Below, one piece after another: positions 53,988 through 63,503 of a DNA stretch of 64,000 nucleotides; position 1 is the stretch's first letter; each line of letters begins with the position of its first letter. The position numbers and the translations under genes are program-made. This stretch comes from CADEDV01 sp964596345 (GTDB lineage Bacteria > Bacteroidota > Bacteroidia > Chitinophagales > Chitinophagaceae): positions 496,001 to 560,000 of the forward strand of contig CAZQSZ010000001.1 of the NCBI GenBank assembly GCA_964596345.1, given 5' to 3'. Below the pieces are notes generated by a model, which did no database searches, had not been told where the DNA came from, and worked only from the letters and a program-made list of their open reading frames with translations.

Positions 53988-54613
53988 GGTATTTGATAAC
54001 GATAATAATCCTAGGTGCATTTCTTCAGCTGCCTGCACAGAAAGTAAATGAACTTATTGTGGCAGGCAATGATTTTTACCGCCAGGGAAAAATGGAAGAG
54101 GCGGAAAAAAAATATACGGAAGCTGTGAAACTGCAACCGGTTAACATAACGGCTAAATTTAACCTGGCTGCCGTTATGTATAAACTGGGCAAACCGGAAG
54201 ATGCTAAGAAAATGTATACGGAACTGGCAACACTCGAGAAAGATGCTGCCATAAGAAGTAAGGCCTGGTATAATAAAGGGGCGATCTTAAGCAAAGAAAA
54301 AAAGTTGGAAGAAAGTATTGAGGCGTATAAAAGTGCTTTGAAATTAAACCCCGACGACCAGGATGCACGGGAGAACCTGCAAAAAGCCCTTATTGAACTG
54401 AAGAAGAAAGAACCTCCTAAAAAGAAAGAGGAGGATAATAAAAAGAAAAAACAGGAACAGCAGCAAAAACAAAAGCAGCAACAACAACCCCGGATGAACC
54501 AGAAAGAAGCAGAACAACGCCTGAAACTGCTGGAACAAAAGGAAAAGGAAGTGCAGCAACGCCTTCAGAAAGAAAAGGCCAAAAGCGGTGGCGGCCAGTC
54601 GAAAGACTGGTAG
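53984..54613 (+). CDS. BatC-like tetratricopeptide protein
   Basis: 209 residues with a signal peptide (about 1-18, ending QLPAQ). Three or more TPR units (about 22-130: AGNDFYRQGKMEEAEKKY, FNLAAVMYKLGKPEDA, WYNKGAILSKEKKLEES) are followed by a Lys/Gln/Glu-rich, probably disordered tail ending RLQKEKAKSGGGQSKDW. The start overlaps batB by 4 bases, so the two are translationally coupled and probably form a complex at the membrane. Confidence 0.85.
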   Translation: MRYLITIIILGAFLQLPAQKVNELIVAGNDFYRQGKMEEAEKKYTEAVKLQPVNITAKFNLAAVMYKLGKPEDAKKMYTELATLEKDAAIRSKAWYNKGAILSKEKKLEESIEAYKSALKLNPDDQDARENLQKALIELKKKEPPKKKEEDNKKKKQEQQQKQKQQQQPRMNQKEAEQRLKLLEQKEKEVQQRLQKEKAKSGGGQSKDW

Positions 54614-54680
54614 TACCATCTATTCAGAAATGTGCCAATTGGTAACCGAATGTTCTGAACCTTGCATCCGTTTTGTTGTT

Positions 54681-54688
54681 TAAATTTG
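54681..54688 (+). promoter_or_regulatory. -7 element of ispG
   Basis: TAAATTTG matches TAnnTTTG exactly, with TTG (54662-54664) 16 bases upstream. The ATG is 35 bases downstream. Confidence 0.6.
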
Positions 54689-54722
54689 CACATTACCTGA
54701 TTTTCATATTTCTTTATCTCTC

Positions 54723-56726
54723 ATGGAATTTTACAGCGAATCACTCACTCACTATAAACGTCTTGCTACCAAAGAAGTAAAGATCGGCGACCTCCTGCTC
54801 GGTAATTTCAATCCGATCCGGGTGCAGACAATGACTACGACAGATACGATGGATACCATTGCTACCGTAGAGCAGAGCATCCGTTGTATTGAAGCCGGGG
54901 CTGAACTGGTACGCATTACCGCCCCCTCCAAAAATGAAGCAGAGAATCTACTCAACATAAAAAACGAATTACATAAAAGAGGGTATACTACTCCGTTAGT
55001 TGCCGATATTCATTTTACACCGAATGCGGCCGAGATCGCTGCGAGGATCGTGGAGAAAGTAAGAGTGAATCCCGGTAATTATGTGGACAAGAAGAAATTT
55101 GAACTGATCGAATATACTGATGCAGATTATGCTGAAGAGATTGAACGGATCAGGGAACGGTTCACTCCCCTGGTAAAAATTTGCAGGGAATATGGCACTG
55201 CCATGCGGATCGGCACCAATCACGGTTCACTGAGCGACCGTATCATGAGCCGTTATGGCGATACGCCGATGGGTATGGTGGAAAGTGCGATGGAGTTCCT
55301 GCGGATCGCCAGGTATGAAAGCTATCATAATATCGTCCTGAGTATGAAGAGCAGCAACCCGCAGGTGATGGTACAGGCCTACCGGCTGCTGATCAAAACC
55401 ATGTTTGATGAATTTGGAGAATGTTACCCGCTGCACTTAGGCGTTACGGAAGCAGGTGATGGGGAAGATGGAAGAATAAAATCAGCAATTGGTATCGGCT
55501 CCTTACTGGAAGATGGCATTGGTGATACGATCCGTGTTTCCCTGACAGAAGATCCTGAACTGGAGATACCGGTTTGTAAAGACCTTGTGAAAAGGTATAG
55601 CCTCCAGGCAGGCAAGTCTTCCGCAGGAGGGGCTTTGATTCCTGCTATCGGGAAAGTTTCTTACGATCCGTTTAATTACCAGCGTAGAGAAACCTTTGCC
55701 GTAGATAATATCGGGAATAAGCATGTCCCCGTCGTTATTGCTGACCTGAGTAAAATTGAAAAGATAAACCCAACTCACCTGCAAAGTGTAGGTTATAGTT
55801 ATGATGCCGCAACGGATAAATGGAATATTGGCGATGCAGCAGCAGATTATATTTTTACCGGTCACCAGTTACTGGATTTTGCATTGCCGGGTACCCTCAA
55901 AGTGATCGTGTACCCGGCGACCTGGTCGGGAGCTGATAAAACAAAGCATTACCCGATCTTCCAGGACAGCGGTTTTGCAGCAGCTGAAGAAAAAAGTGAG
56001 CATATCAATTTTGTAATGGTTGATTGCTTCAGCGATGAAACGGCTATTAACAATTATACTTTTTTGGATCAACTGGCTAATGATCCTTCTGTGGTCATTT
56101 GCCTGAGCAGCACCAATCAAAATGCAATGCAATCGGTGCGGCGCATGTTTGTTGAATTGCAAATCAGGAATATCAAAAACCCGGTGGTATTGATAACCGA
56201 CAGCAGCTGGCAAACCCCGGATGAACACCTGATCCATTTTGCTGCTGAAACAGGGGCATTACTTTTGGATGGTTTGGGAGATGGGATCTGTTTGGGTTAC
56301 AGCAGCAAGGCCCAGATGGAGAATGTAAAAGCCAAAGGCAGAACCTACCTGGAAGTAAAGGATATTTACCAGTTTACCAATAATACCGCTTTCTCTATAT
56401 TACAGGCCACCCGGACAAGGATATCGAAAACAGAATATATCAGTTGCCCGAGTTGCGGCCGCACTTTATTCGACCTGCAGGAAACAACAGCAAAGATCCG
56501 TTCCCGCACCAATCACCTGAAGGGAGTGAAGATCGCCATAATGGGTTGTATCGTAAATGGTCCCGGTGAAATGGCTGATGCTGATTTTGGTTATGTGGGC
56601 AGTGGCCCCGGTAAGATCACATTATACAAAGGAAAAGAAGTGGTGAAGAAGAATGTAAACAGTGAAGTAGCGGTGGATGAACTGATCAGCCTCTTGAAGG
56701 AAAACGAAGCCTGGGTAGAACCATAA
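54723..56726 (+). CDS. ispG: 4-hydroxy-3-methylbut-2-en-1-yl diphosphate synthase, long form
   Basis: 667 residues, the long three-domain form of Bacteroidota, Chlamydia and plants (about 370-400 residues in E. coli). It converts MEcPP to HMBPP in the MEP isoprenoid pathway. The TIM barrel starts with FNPIRVQTMTTTDT and includes ADIHFTPNAA and KVRVNPGNY. An extra middle domain covers about 290-560. The C-terminal iron-sulfur part has C575 and C578 (CPSCGRT), C609 (MGCIVNGPGE) and E616, the four ligands of the [4Fe-4S] cluster. The next gene starts 8 bases downstream. Confidence 0.97.
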   Translation: MEFYSESLTHYKRLATKEVKIGDLLLGNFNPIRVQTMTTTDTMDTIATVEQSIRCIEAGAELVRITAPSKNEAENLLNIKNELHKRGYTTPLVADIHFTPNAAEIAARIVEKVRVNPGNYVDKKKFELIEYTDADYAEEIERIRERFTPLVKICREYGTAMRIGTNHGSLSDRIMSRYGDTPMGMVESAMEFLRIARYESYHNIVLSMKSSNPQVMVQAYRLLIKTMFDEFGECYPLHLGVTEAGDGEDGRIKSAIGIGSLLEDGIGDTIRVSLTEDPELEIPVCKDLVKRYSLQAGKSSAGGALIPAIGKVSYDPFNYQRRETFAVDNIGNKHVPVVIADLSKIEKINPTHLQSVGYSYDAATDKWNIGDAAADYIFTGHQLLDFALPGTLKVIVYPATWSGADKTKHYPIFQDSGFAAAEEKSEHINFVMVDCFSDETAINNYTFLDQLANDPSVVICLSSTNQNAMQSVRRMFVELQIRNIKNPVVLITDSSWQTPDEHLIHFAAETGALLLDGLGDGICLGYSSKAQMENVKAKGRTYLEVKDIYQFTNNTAFSILQATRTRISKTEYISCPSCGRTLFDLQETTAKIRSRTNHLKGVKIAIMGCIVNGPGEMADADFGYVGSGPGKITLYKGKEVVKKNVNSEVAVDELISLLKENEAWVEP

Positions 56727-56734
56727 CTTGCTAT

Positions 56735-57406
56735 ATGAAGAAAATTAACTGGGTCATCCTTTTCCTGTTAGTACTGGCAGGAAATATTGCCGGTATGTAT
56801 ATGAACAGCCCCTGGCTGGAGAAAATCACCAAACCATTATTAATGATCGTTATGATCATTTACTTTTTCTCTTCTGTCAGTACAATTTCTTCTGCACTTA
56901 AAAAATGGATCATTGCTGCACTGGCTTTTTCCTGGCTGGGAGATGTATTGCTGATGTTCCAGCAGGAGGAGCCGATCTTCTTCTTATTAGGGTTGTCGGC
57001 TTTTTTGATTGCGCACCTGTTTTATATTCTTTTCTTTCACCAGGTCCGGGTTAACGAGCAGGTGAAAAGCCGCTGGTGGTTGCTGGCAATAGTTGCAGTT
57101 TACTATGCAGCGCTGATAACACTGCTTTATCCTCACCTGGCGGATATGAAAGTACCGGTGCCGGTCTATGGTATTATTATCAGCTTTATGTTATTGCTGG
57201 CTATGCATATGCTCTTTATTAAAAATACAAGAGCCGGTCAGCTGATGATGACAGGGGCGGTCTTATTTATTTTGTCCGATTCTGTTTTAGCCATCAATAA
57301 ATTTTACCAGCCCTTTGAAGCAGCCGGGCTTATTATTATGCTTACTTACGGAATGGCTCAATTGCTGATCACCAAAGGAGCTATTGCCTATATTCAATCA
57401 AAATGA
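56735..57406 (+). CDS. YhhN-family membrane protein, lysoplasmalogenase-like
   Basis: 223 residues with about eight membrane segments. LAFSWLGDVLLMF, GLSAFLIAHLFYILFF, GAVLFILSDSVLAINKF and the late LTYGMAQLLI match the YhhN/TMEM86 family, whose members cut lysoplasmalogens at the vinyl ether bond. Acidic residues in the second and sixth segments (WLGD and LSDS) are probable active-site residues. It lies 8 bases after ispG and is probably read from the same promoter, though it has no link to isoprenoid synthesis. Confidence 0.85.
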   Translation: MKKINWVILFLLVLAGNIAGMYMNSPWLEKITKPLLMIVMIIYFFSSVSTISSALKKWIIAALAFSWLGDVLLMFQQEEPIFFLLGLSAFLIAHLFYILFFHQVRVNEQVKSRWWLLAIVAVYYAALITLLYPHLADMKVPVPVYGIIISFMLLLAMHMLFIKNTRAGQLMMTGAVLFILSDSVLAINKFYQPFEAAGLIIMLTYGMAQLLITKGAIAYIQSK

Positions 57407-57458
57407 ACTAAACAGGTTTTAGTGTAAGCTGTATCTTAGCCGGTCTAAAATCAATCCA

Positions 57459-58406
57459 TTGAACAGGGTAGATCGTCTGCACGCCATTTTGGTGCACCTG
57501 CAAAGCAAAAAAAGAGTGACTGCACAGGAACTGGCGGATCGTTTTGATCTCAGTCTCCGAACGGTGTACCGTGATATTAAGGCACTGGATGAAAGCGGTA
57601 TTCCCATCATTGGTGAAGCGGGGATTGGTTATTCCATTATGGAAGGTTACCGTTTGCCCCCTGTTATGTTCACTCAGGAGGAAGCATCTTCTTTATTGTT
57701 AGGAGGGAAACTGGTGCAGCAGTTTACGGATGGTTCCGTCAAGAAGCATTTTGATACAGCAATGTTCAAGATCAAGGCGGTGCTTAGGTCTGCAGACAAA
57801 GATTATGTCGAACAATTGGATGAGCGGATCGCTGTTCATACGGGTCCTGTACCGGTGAATACTTCTGAGCAGCTTTACCTCTCCACGATGCACCAGGCTA
57901 TTGTCGATAAGAAAGTGATCCACCTCGAATATTTCTCTTCGTACAAAGAGGAAACAACATTAAGAGATGCCGAACCGATCGGTTTATTTTACTATGCACA
58001 GGCCTGGCATTTTATCGGCTGGTGCCGGTTACGGAAAGATTACCGGGATTTCCGGCTGGACAGGATCCGGAAACTCATCATAAAAGAGGAGCGGTTTGAT
58101 GATACTCCGCATCCTTCGTTGAAAGAATATATTCAGCAAATGACCGAGGAAAGAGAGTTACAGGAGATCATTGTCAGTTTTGATAAAAAAGCTGCCCGCT
58201 ATATGTTATTACAGAAATATTACCAGGGCTTTGTATCGCAGGAGGAAATACAGGGAAGGGTTCATATGCGTTTTCTTACTTCTTATCCGGAACCTTTTTG
58301 CCGCTGGTTACTGATGTACACGAACTCGGCCAGGATTGAATCGCCGTTTTCACTGAAAGAAATAGTGAAGAAACTACTCCGGGAGCTGGCGGAGCATTAT
58401 AAATAA
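57459..58406 (+). CDS. YafY-type HTH/WYL transcriptional regulator
   Basis: 315 residues, starting with TTG at 57459: the product NRVDRLHAILVHLQSKKRV matches the usual start of the family. Residues 5-60 are the HTH (ELADRFDLSLRTVYRDIKAL). Residues 140-205 are the WYL ligand-binding domain (AEPIGLFYYAQAWHFIGWCRL then FRLDRIRKL) with WHF in place of WYL. Two genes for small ligand-binding-type proteins follow in the same direction and may be its targets or partners. Confidence 0.9.
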   Translation: MNRVDRLHAILVHLQSKKRVTAQELADRFDLSLRTVYRDIKALDESGIPIIGEAGIGYSIMEGYRLPPVMFTQEEASSLLLGGKLVQQFTDGSVKKHFDTAMFKIKAVLRSADKDYVEQLDERIAVHTGPVPVNTSEQLYLSTMHQAIVDKKVIHLEYFSSYKEETTLRDAEPIGLFYYAQAWHFIGWCRLRKDYRDFRLDRIRKLIIKEERFDDTPHPSLKEYIQQMTEERELQEIIVSFDKKAARYMLLQKYYQGFVSQEEIQGRVHMRFLTSYPEPFCRWLLMYTNSARIESPFSLKEIVKKLLRELAEHYK

Positions 58407-58482
58407 TTCTCATCGTTCCAAACATCCTGACACAGGGCTGTCACTACACCATAGTTTTTTTGTGTATTAAAACAGAAAAAAG

Positions 58483-58935
58483 ATGAATCAAAAGACCATT
58501 CCCGCTATCCCGGTTATTTTCTTTACCACCCGGACCAGCCTGAAAGACATCCAGCAATTTGTAGGTAATGTGGCTGAGCAGCTTTATGCGGAAGCAGCCC
58601 GACAGCATGTACTCCCGACAGGTCCCTTGCATTGGATCTATAACGGAGCAGATGGAAAACCAGATACCATTTTTACCCTGGAGATCTGTTTGCCGGTCAA
58701 TAAAGAACCGGCAGAAGAAAATATTTTTCTTTTTAAGGAATTACCTCCCTTTCATTGTGTGAGTGTATTACATCATGGTGCCTGGGATCATTTGTATGAG
58801 ACCTATGACCGGGTGATCGGGGATATATACGCCAGCGGCAAACAAATGACTGGTTTTTGCCGGGAGCAATACCTGTATATGGATTTTAATATCCCTGGTA
58901 ATAACCTCACAGAAGTCCAAATTGGCATTAAGTGA
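58483..58935 (+). CDS. GyrI-like effector-binding domain protein
   Basis: 150 residues, no DNA-binding domain. The pattern (KTIPAIPVIFFTTRTSL at the start, FTLEICLPVN in the middle, GAWDHLYETYDRVIGDI late) matches the SOUL/GyrI-like small-molecule-binding fold also seen in AraC effector domains. It lies 76 bases after the WYL regulator and ends next to the VOC protein gene, so the three may be one functional set for handling a small molecule. The ligand is unknown. Confidence 0.8.
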   Translation: MNQKTIPAIPVIFFTTRTSLKDIQQFVGNVAEQLYAEAARQHVLPTGPLHWIYNGADGKPDTIFTLEICLPVNKEPAEENIFLFKELPPFHCVSVLHHGAWDHLYETYDRVIGDIYASGKQMTGFCREQYLYMDFNIPGNNLTEVQIGIK

Positions 58936-58946
58936 ATCACAGTTTT

Positions 58947-59411
58947 ATGAAAACATTGATCCTGTCACTGCTGATAACAGGTTTGCTGGCTGTGGCCACC
59001 GAAAAACAATCTAACCATGGTAAACCGATAAGCATGAAAATGAATGCAGGCATTATAACACCCAAATTGGATGAGACGAAAGAATTCTATACTTCCGTAT
59101 TAGGCTTTACCGTGAAATTTGAGAACGAGTGGTTTCTTTTATTGCAAACTTCCGATGGAGAAGACATGATCAGTTTTTTACAACCTGGTCATCCTTCACA
59201 ACAACCCGTTTTTCAGTCTGGCTTTCCCGGAAAAGGTGTTTACCTGACCATTGAAGTGGAGGATGTGGATGAAGTATATGCCCAAATTAAAAAGAAAGGG
59301 ATTCCCATTGAAGTGGAGCTGCGTAATGAGGCCTGGGGAGACCGGCATTTTGCCATTATTGATCCGAATGGAATAGGGGTTGATATGGTAAAATATACGG
59401 CACCGCAGTAA
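58947..59411 (+). CDS. VOC (glyoxalase/bleomycin-resistance) superfamily protein, exported
   Basis: 154 residues from the ATG at 58947; an in-frame GTG at 58932 overlaps the previous stop but adds only five residues. A short hydrophobic N-terminus (KTLILSLLITGLLAVA) looks like a signal peptide, unusual for this family. The VOC fold follows: AGIITPKLDETKEFYTSVLGF, then VYLTIEVEDVDEVYAQI and FAIIDPNGIGVDMV. Metal-binding residues of true glyoxalases are not obvious. Confidence 0.8.
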   Translation: MKTLILSLLITGLLAVATEKQSNHGKPISMKMNAGIITPKLDETKEFYTSVLGFTVKFENEWFLLLQTSDGEDMISFLQPGHPSQQPVFQSGFPGKGVYLTIEVEDVDEVYAQIKKKGIPIEVELRNEAWGDRHFAIIDPNGIGVDMVKYTAPQ

Positions 59412-59451
59412 TTGCGGGTCAACAGTTGCTTGCAGGGAAAACCTGATGCAG

Positions 59452-59459
59452 TACATTTG
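59452..59459 (+). promoter_or_regulatory. -7 element of nadB
   Basis: TACATTTG matches TAnnTTTG exactly and TTG (59430-59432) lies 19 bases upstream, the best -33/-7 pair on the plus strand here. The ATG is 18 bases downstream. Confidence 0.7.
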
Positions 59460-59476
59460 AGGCTATAATTAATGTT

Positions 59477-61075
59477 ATGCAGACAGATTTTTTAGTAATT
59501 GGTTCAGGCATTGCGGGGTTGACGTATGCGTTAAAAGTAGCGCAGGAATTTCCGGATAAGAAAGTAGTGGTGATGACGAAAGCAACGGCTGATGAAACGA
59601 ACACTAAATATGCACAGGGAGGTATTGCCGTGGTGAATGACCTGGAGAATGACAGTTTTGAAAAACATATTGAAGATACACTCATTGCCGGGGATGGCTT
59701 ATGTAATGAAAAAGTGGTGGAGATCGTCGTGAAGGAAGGCCCGGACAGGGTGAATGAGATCATTGAATGGGGTGCCAGGTTCGACAAAGAAAAAGACGGT
59801 GATTATAAATTGGGAAAAGAAGGGGGGCATTCTGAGTACCGTATCCTGCACCATAAGGATGTAACGGGAAAAGAAATGGAAAGGGCTTTAATTGATTCCG
59901 TGGCAGCCCAGAAAAATATAGAGTTCATCAAGCATTGCTTTGTTATTGATATCATCACCCAGCACCATTTAGGATACCTGGTCACTAAATCTACGCCGGA
60001 TATTGAATGTTATGGAGTGTATGTCCTGAACCTGGAAACAAACCGGATCGAAAAAATTCTTGCCAAAATCACCTTACTGGCCACGGGGGGTAACGGGCAG
60101 GTCTACCGTACCACTACAAACCCTTCTATTGCAACTGGAGATGGAGTGGCCATGGTATACCGTGCCAAAGGGCGGATAGAGAATATGGAATTCATACAGT
60201 TTCATCCAACAGCGTTATACGAACCCGGATTAAAGGGGCAGGCTTTCCTGATCACAGAAGCAGTAAGAGGTGATGGTGGCATTCTGCGCAATAAAAATGG
60301 GGATGCTTTCATGGAGAAATATGATCCGCGAAAAGACCTCGCACCCAGGGATATTGTGGCAAGAGCGATAGATAGTGAAATGAAGAAAACAGGTACGGAA
60401 CATGTATGGTTAGATTGCCGTCACTTCAGCAAAGAAAAATTCATTGAACATTTCCCCAATATTTATGAGAAGTGTTTATCCATAGGAATTGATATCACCA
60501 AACACATGATACCGGTGGCCCCTGCGGCGCATTATAGTTGCGGGGGAATCAAAACAGATGAGTGGGGACGGAGCTCGGTTAAGAATTTGTATGCCTGTGG
60601 GGAATGTTCCAGTACCGGCCTGCATGGAGCCAACCGGCTGGCCAGTAATTCACTTTTAGAAGCGATGGTATTTGCGCATCGTTGTTTTATTGACGTGAAG
60701 GAGAAAGTGAAGACTATTTCCATTAAAGAAAACATACCGGACTGGAATGCGAGGGGTACAGCCGAACCCAAAGAAATGATCCTGATCACCCAAAGTTTGA
60801 AAGAGCTACAGCAGGTGATGAGCGATTATGTCGGAATTGTGCGCAATGATGTGCGTTTGCAAAGAGCGATGCGCCGGCTGGACCTGTTGTGGGAGGAAAC
60901 AGAACAATTATATCAAAATACTTCCTTATCCACACAGCTGATGGAATTGCGGAATATGATCACCGTGGGCTACCTGATCGTTAAGGGGGCTGCATTCCGT
61001 AAAGAAAGCCGTGGCCTGCACTTCAATACGGACTATCCCGGCCAGAGCGAACTGGTGCAGAATATAGTGTTGTAG
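59477..61075 (+). CDS. nadB: L-aspartate oxidase
   Basis: 532 residues. It oxidises L-aspartate to iminoaspartate, the first step of NAD synthesis. The FAD-binding motif is at the N-terminus (VIGSGIAGLTYALKVA); EFIQFHPTALY, LITEAVRGDGG, VWLDCRHF, APAAHYSCGGI and the C-terminal FAD loop LHGANRLASNSLLEA are all typical of NadB. nadA and nadC are not in the window. The next gene starts 19 bases downstream, with its own promoter. Confidence 0.96.
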   Translation: MQTDFLVIGSGIAGLTYALKVAQEFPDKKVVVMTKATADETNTKYAQGGIAVVNDLENDSFEKHIEDTLIAGDGLCNEKVVEIVVKEGPDRVNEIIEWGARFDKEKDGDYKLGKEGGHSEYRILHHKDVTGKEMERALIDSVAAQKNIEFIKHCFVIDIITQHHLGYLVTKSTPDIECYGVYVLNLETNRIEKILAKITLLATGGNGQVYRTTTNPSIATGDGVAMVYRAKGRIENMEFIQFHPTALYEPGLKGQAFLITEAVRGDGGILRNKNGDAFMEKYDPRKDLAPRDIVARAIDSEMKKTGTEHVWLDCRHFSKEKFIEHFPNIYEKCLSIGIDITKHMIPVAPAAHYSCGGIKTDEWGRSSVKNLYACGECSSTGLHGANRLASNSLLEAMVFAHRCFIDVKEKVKTISIKENIPDWNARGTAEPKEMILITQSLKELQQVMSDYVGIVRNDVRLQRAMRRLDLLWEETEQLYQNTSLSTQLMELRNMITVGYLIVKGAAFRKESRGLHFNTDYPGQSELVQNIVL

Positions 61076-61080
61076 TTGGT

Positions 61081-61088
61081 TATCTTTG
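61081..61088 (+). promoter_or_regulatory. -7 element of the acyltransferase gene
   Basis: TATCTTTG matches TAnnTTTG exactly and ends 6 bases before the ATG at 61095, suggesting a near-leaderless transcript. No clear -33 TTG. Confidence 0.5.
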
Positions 61089-61094
61089 CGCATC

Positions 61095-61973
61095 ATGTAT
61101 TATATTCTCTACGGGTTTTTGTACCTGGTTTCTTTATTGCCTTTACGGGTATTATATTTTTTTGGCGATGGTATTTATGTATTGGTGTTTTATATCATCA
61201 AATACCGCCGTGATGTCGTGATGAACAACCTGCAAATTGCTTTCCCCGATAAGACCGCAAAAGAAAGGATGCGTATCGCTAAAGACTTTTACCACAACTT
61301 TATTGATACTTTTATTGAGACGATCAAATTTATTTCTATCTCAAAAAAAGAGATACAGAGGAGAAGTACGGGAGAGTATGAGCTCATTAATGAGATGATC
61401 GGGAAGGGCAGGAATGTACATATTATGGCAGCCCACCAGTTTAATTGGGAGTTTGCCAATTTGTTGTATGCTATGAACCTGAAAATACCTTTTGTAGGTG
61501 TCTATATGCCGATTGCCAACAAGGCATTGGATAAGATCTTTTTTGATTTCAGGAAACAATACGGGACTGTATTGATCTCTGCGACCGACTTTAAGAATAA
61601 AATGCACCAGGTGTTAGCCGGGCAACATGTGCTGGCACTGGCGGCAGACCAAAACCCGGGTAATCCCTCCAATGCCTTTTGGGTCAATTTTATGGGGAAA
61701 CCGGCTCCCTTTGTAACGGGACCTTCCAAAGGTGCTGTGAAATACAATACGGCAGTAGTCTATGTGGGATTCCAGAAAATAAAGCGGGGCTATTATCATT
61801 TCACCACCACCCTGCTGGCGGAAAACGGGTCTGATTTTACCCCGCAGCAGCTCACGGTCATGTATAAGACGGAAGTGGAGAAGATCATTCGCCGTGACCC
61901 GGCCAATTATTTATGGAGCCACCGTCGCTGGAAATACGATTGGAAAGAAGAATATGGACCTGTTTATTCATAA
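61095..61973 (+). CDS. Lipid A biosynthesis acyltransferase-type protein (LpxL/HtrB family)
   Basis: 292 residues from the ATG at 61095; the open frame reaches back to a TTG at 61086 within the promoter. One or two N-terminal hydrophobic segments (1-40) attach the protein to the inner membrane. The acyltransferase motif HX4E is at H114-E119 (AAHQFNWEF), and ALAADQNPGNPSNAFWVNFMGKPAPF is the usual second motif. It would add a secondary acyl chain to lipid A. It ends at a strong terminator. Confidence 0.9.
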   Translation: MYYILYGFLYLVSLLPLRVLYFFGDGIYVLVFYIIKYRRDVVMNNLQIAFPDKTAKERMRIAKDFYHNFIDTFIETIKFISISKKEIQRRSTGEYELINEMIGKGRNVHIMAAHQFNWEFANLLYAMNLKIPFVGVYMPIANKALDKIFFDFRKQYGTVLISATDFKNKMHQVLAGQHVLALAADQNPGNPSNAFWVNFMGKPAPFVTGPSKGAVKYNTAVVYVGFQKIKRGYYHFTTTLLAENGSDFTPQQLTVMYKTEVEKIIRRDPANYLWSHRRWKYDWKEEYGPVYS

Positions 61974-61974
61974 G

Positions 61975-62007
61975 AAAAGGGCTGATCCGGGTAGGATCAG
62001 CCCTTTT
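61975..62007 (+). terminator. Rho-independent terminator of the acyltransferase gene
   Basis: AAAAGGGCTGATCC (61975-61988) pairs perfectly with GGATCAGCCCTTTT (61994-62007) across GGGTA, immediately after the stop codon. Confidence 0.88.
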
Positions 62008-62207
62008 GGCTGGCTGGCTTAATGGTTAACGACTCCTGGCTTTCATAAAGATATTCCTGTTATCCCGGACTCCGTGAGGGTGAATGACGGAAATAAATAC
62101 CGTGTTTTCCCCGCTTCTTTCCGGTTACATGACGCTTTCAGGAGAAACTTGCAGGTGTGAGATTTGGGGAGTATTTTAATTTATTCTTTCACCTAATTTA
62201 AATAAGT

Positions 62208-62819
62208 ATGAAAAAAATATTCTTTCTAATAGCCTTTTTACCCATACTCCTTCTTTTCTTAAATTCCTGTAATACCTCAGGGCATAAAAATCTTACAGCG
62301 TCTGACTCTCTTCTGATTTATGAAGCAATAAGTAAACAGGCAAAAATTGGCGATACAGTTCCGCAAATAGAAAAATTTACGTTTTTAAGTTCTTTTGCAC
62401 CAGCTACGATTTTGGATCCTGCAGTGGCAAGAGAATACCATAAAAATTATATAGATAATCCTATAGCTAACCTTTTGAACGAGAATAATGAGAAAATTAG
62501 GGGCTTTTATATTACTAGATCTGATGTTACTGATATTTATAAATCAGGAATAAAGGGAGCCCGTATTTATCTCGGTTATGATGGTCAAAAATATAGGATA
62601 ATGATTGCCGGAGTTAACAATGAGGGGGTAAATGATTTGTCCAAAATAGTTGACGATTTTTTCCCCTGCCCTGACCGATGCCCGGATGATGATGGTACGG
62701 CAACAGAAGCAATACGAAAAAAAATATATGAGAGTGACTTGAATTATTTGAGAACAGAAGGGAATGAAGTAATATTAAAAGGGTTTAATAGCACCGAAGT
62801 CAGGCGACGCTGGCAGTAA
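62208..62819 (+). CDS. Lipoprotein of unknown function
   Basis: 203 residues. A lipoprotein signal ends at FLNSC (Cys21). The mature part has a Pro-Asp-rich segment (FFPCPDRCPDDDGTATEA, about 150-167) and no known domain. The gene is clearly AT-rich compared with nadB. It is 9 bases upstream of a membrane protein gene, followed by a histidine kinase, all on one strand; it could be the periplasmic partner of that kinase, but this is only a guess from position. Confidence 0.7.
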   Translation: MKKIFFLIAFLPILLLFLNSCNTSGHKNLTASDSLLIYEAISKQAKIGDTVPQIEKFTFLSSFAPATILDPAVAREYHKNYIDNPIANLLNENNEKIRGFYITRSDVTDIYKSGIKGARIYLGYDGQKYRIMIAGVNNEGVNDLSKIVDDFFPCPDRCPDDDGTATEAIRKKIYESDLNYLRTEGNEVILKGFNSTEVRRRWQ

Positions 62820-62828
62820 ATCAATATA

Positions 62829-63503
62829 ATGGGTATATCCGAGTATATTTATTTTTCAATCCTACTCATAGCAGTAGTTATTGGGCTTGTAAAATTTAAA
62901 AACCTTTCACACCCAGGTAAGGCTTTATTTGTCTTGGTAAGCTATGTATTCATAAAGGAAATCACAGCGTTTATCATAGGACGAAAACTTGAATATAACC
63001 TGAGCTTCTATAAATATCTTAGTCTAATTGATTTTATTCTCACAATAAATATATTATTAAGAATAAAGGTATTGGAACAGTCAAAAAAGACTCTGCTAGC
63101 TATTTCTGTAATTGTAGTAATATTTTATGTGGTTAATCTTATAATATTTCAACCGCCAGGTAAAGGAATTGATTCTAATTTCAAGCTTATCAGGAGTTTT
63201 TTTTTAGTTCTAATATCGCTGCTGTTTTTTTTTCGAATGACTGCGTATGTATACAAAATAAGTATTTGGAGTAATAGTGATTTTTGGGTTTGCACAGCCA
63301 TTTTAATTTTTTATGTTATAAGTATTTTTTACTGGGGTGTTTTTAATTACTACCTCGGAAATAAACAAGTTGTAATTAAAGAAGTAGTGAGACCAGTTTT
63401 TGAGTATGCTAATTATATTTTTTATGCTATGCTTGGTGCTGCTCTATTCTATGATAATTCTATGGGAGGGTATTTAAAATTAGACCATGTGGAAAGACGA
63501 TGA
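62829..63503 (+). CDS. Integral membrane protein next to a histidine kinase
   Basis: 224 residues with about seven membrane segments and few charged loops. No family recognised. Very AT-rich (about 28-35% GC in the lines I counted). The kinase gene overlaps its end by 17 bases, so the two are translationally coupled, and this protein may be the membrane sensor part of the system. Confidence 0.72.
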   Translation: MGISEYIYFSILLIAVVIGLVKFKNLSHPGKALFVLVSYVFIKEITAFIIGRKLEYNLSFYKYLSLIDFILTINILLRIKVLEQSKKTLLAISVIVVIFYVVNLIIFQPPGKGIDSNFKLIRSFFLVLISLLFFFRMTAYVYKISIWSNSDFWVCTAILIFYVISIFYWGVFNYYLGNKQVVIKEVVRPVFEYANYIFYAMLGAALFYDNSMGGYLKLDHVERR

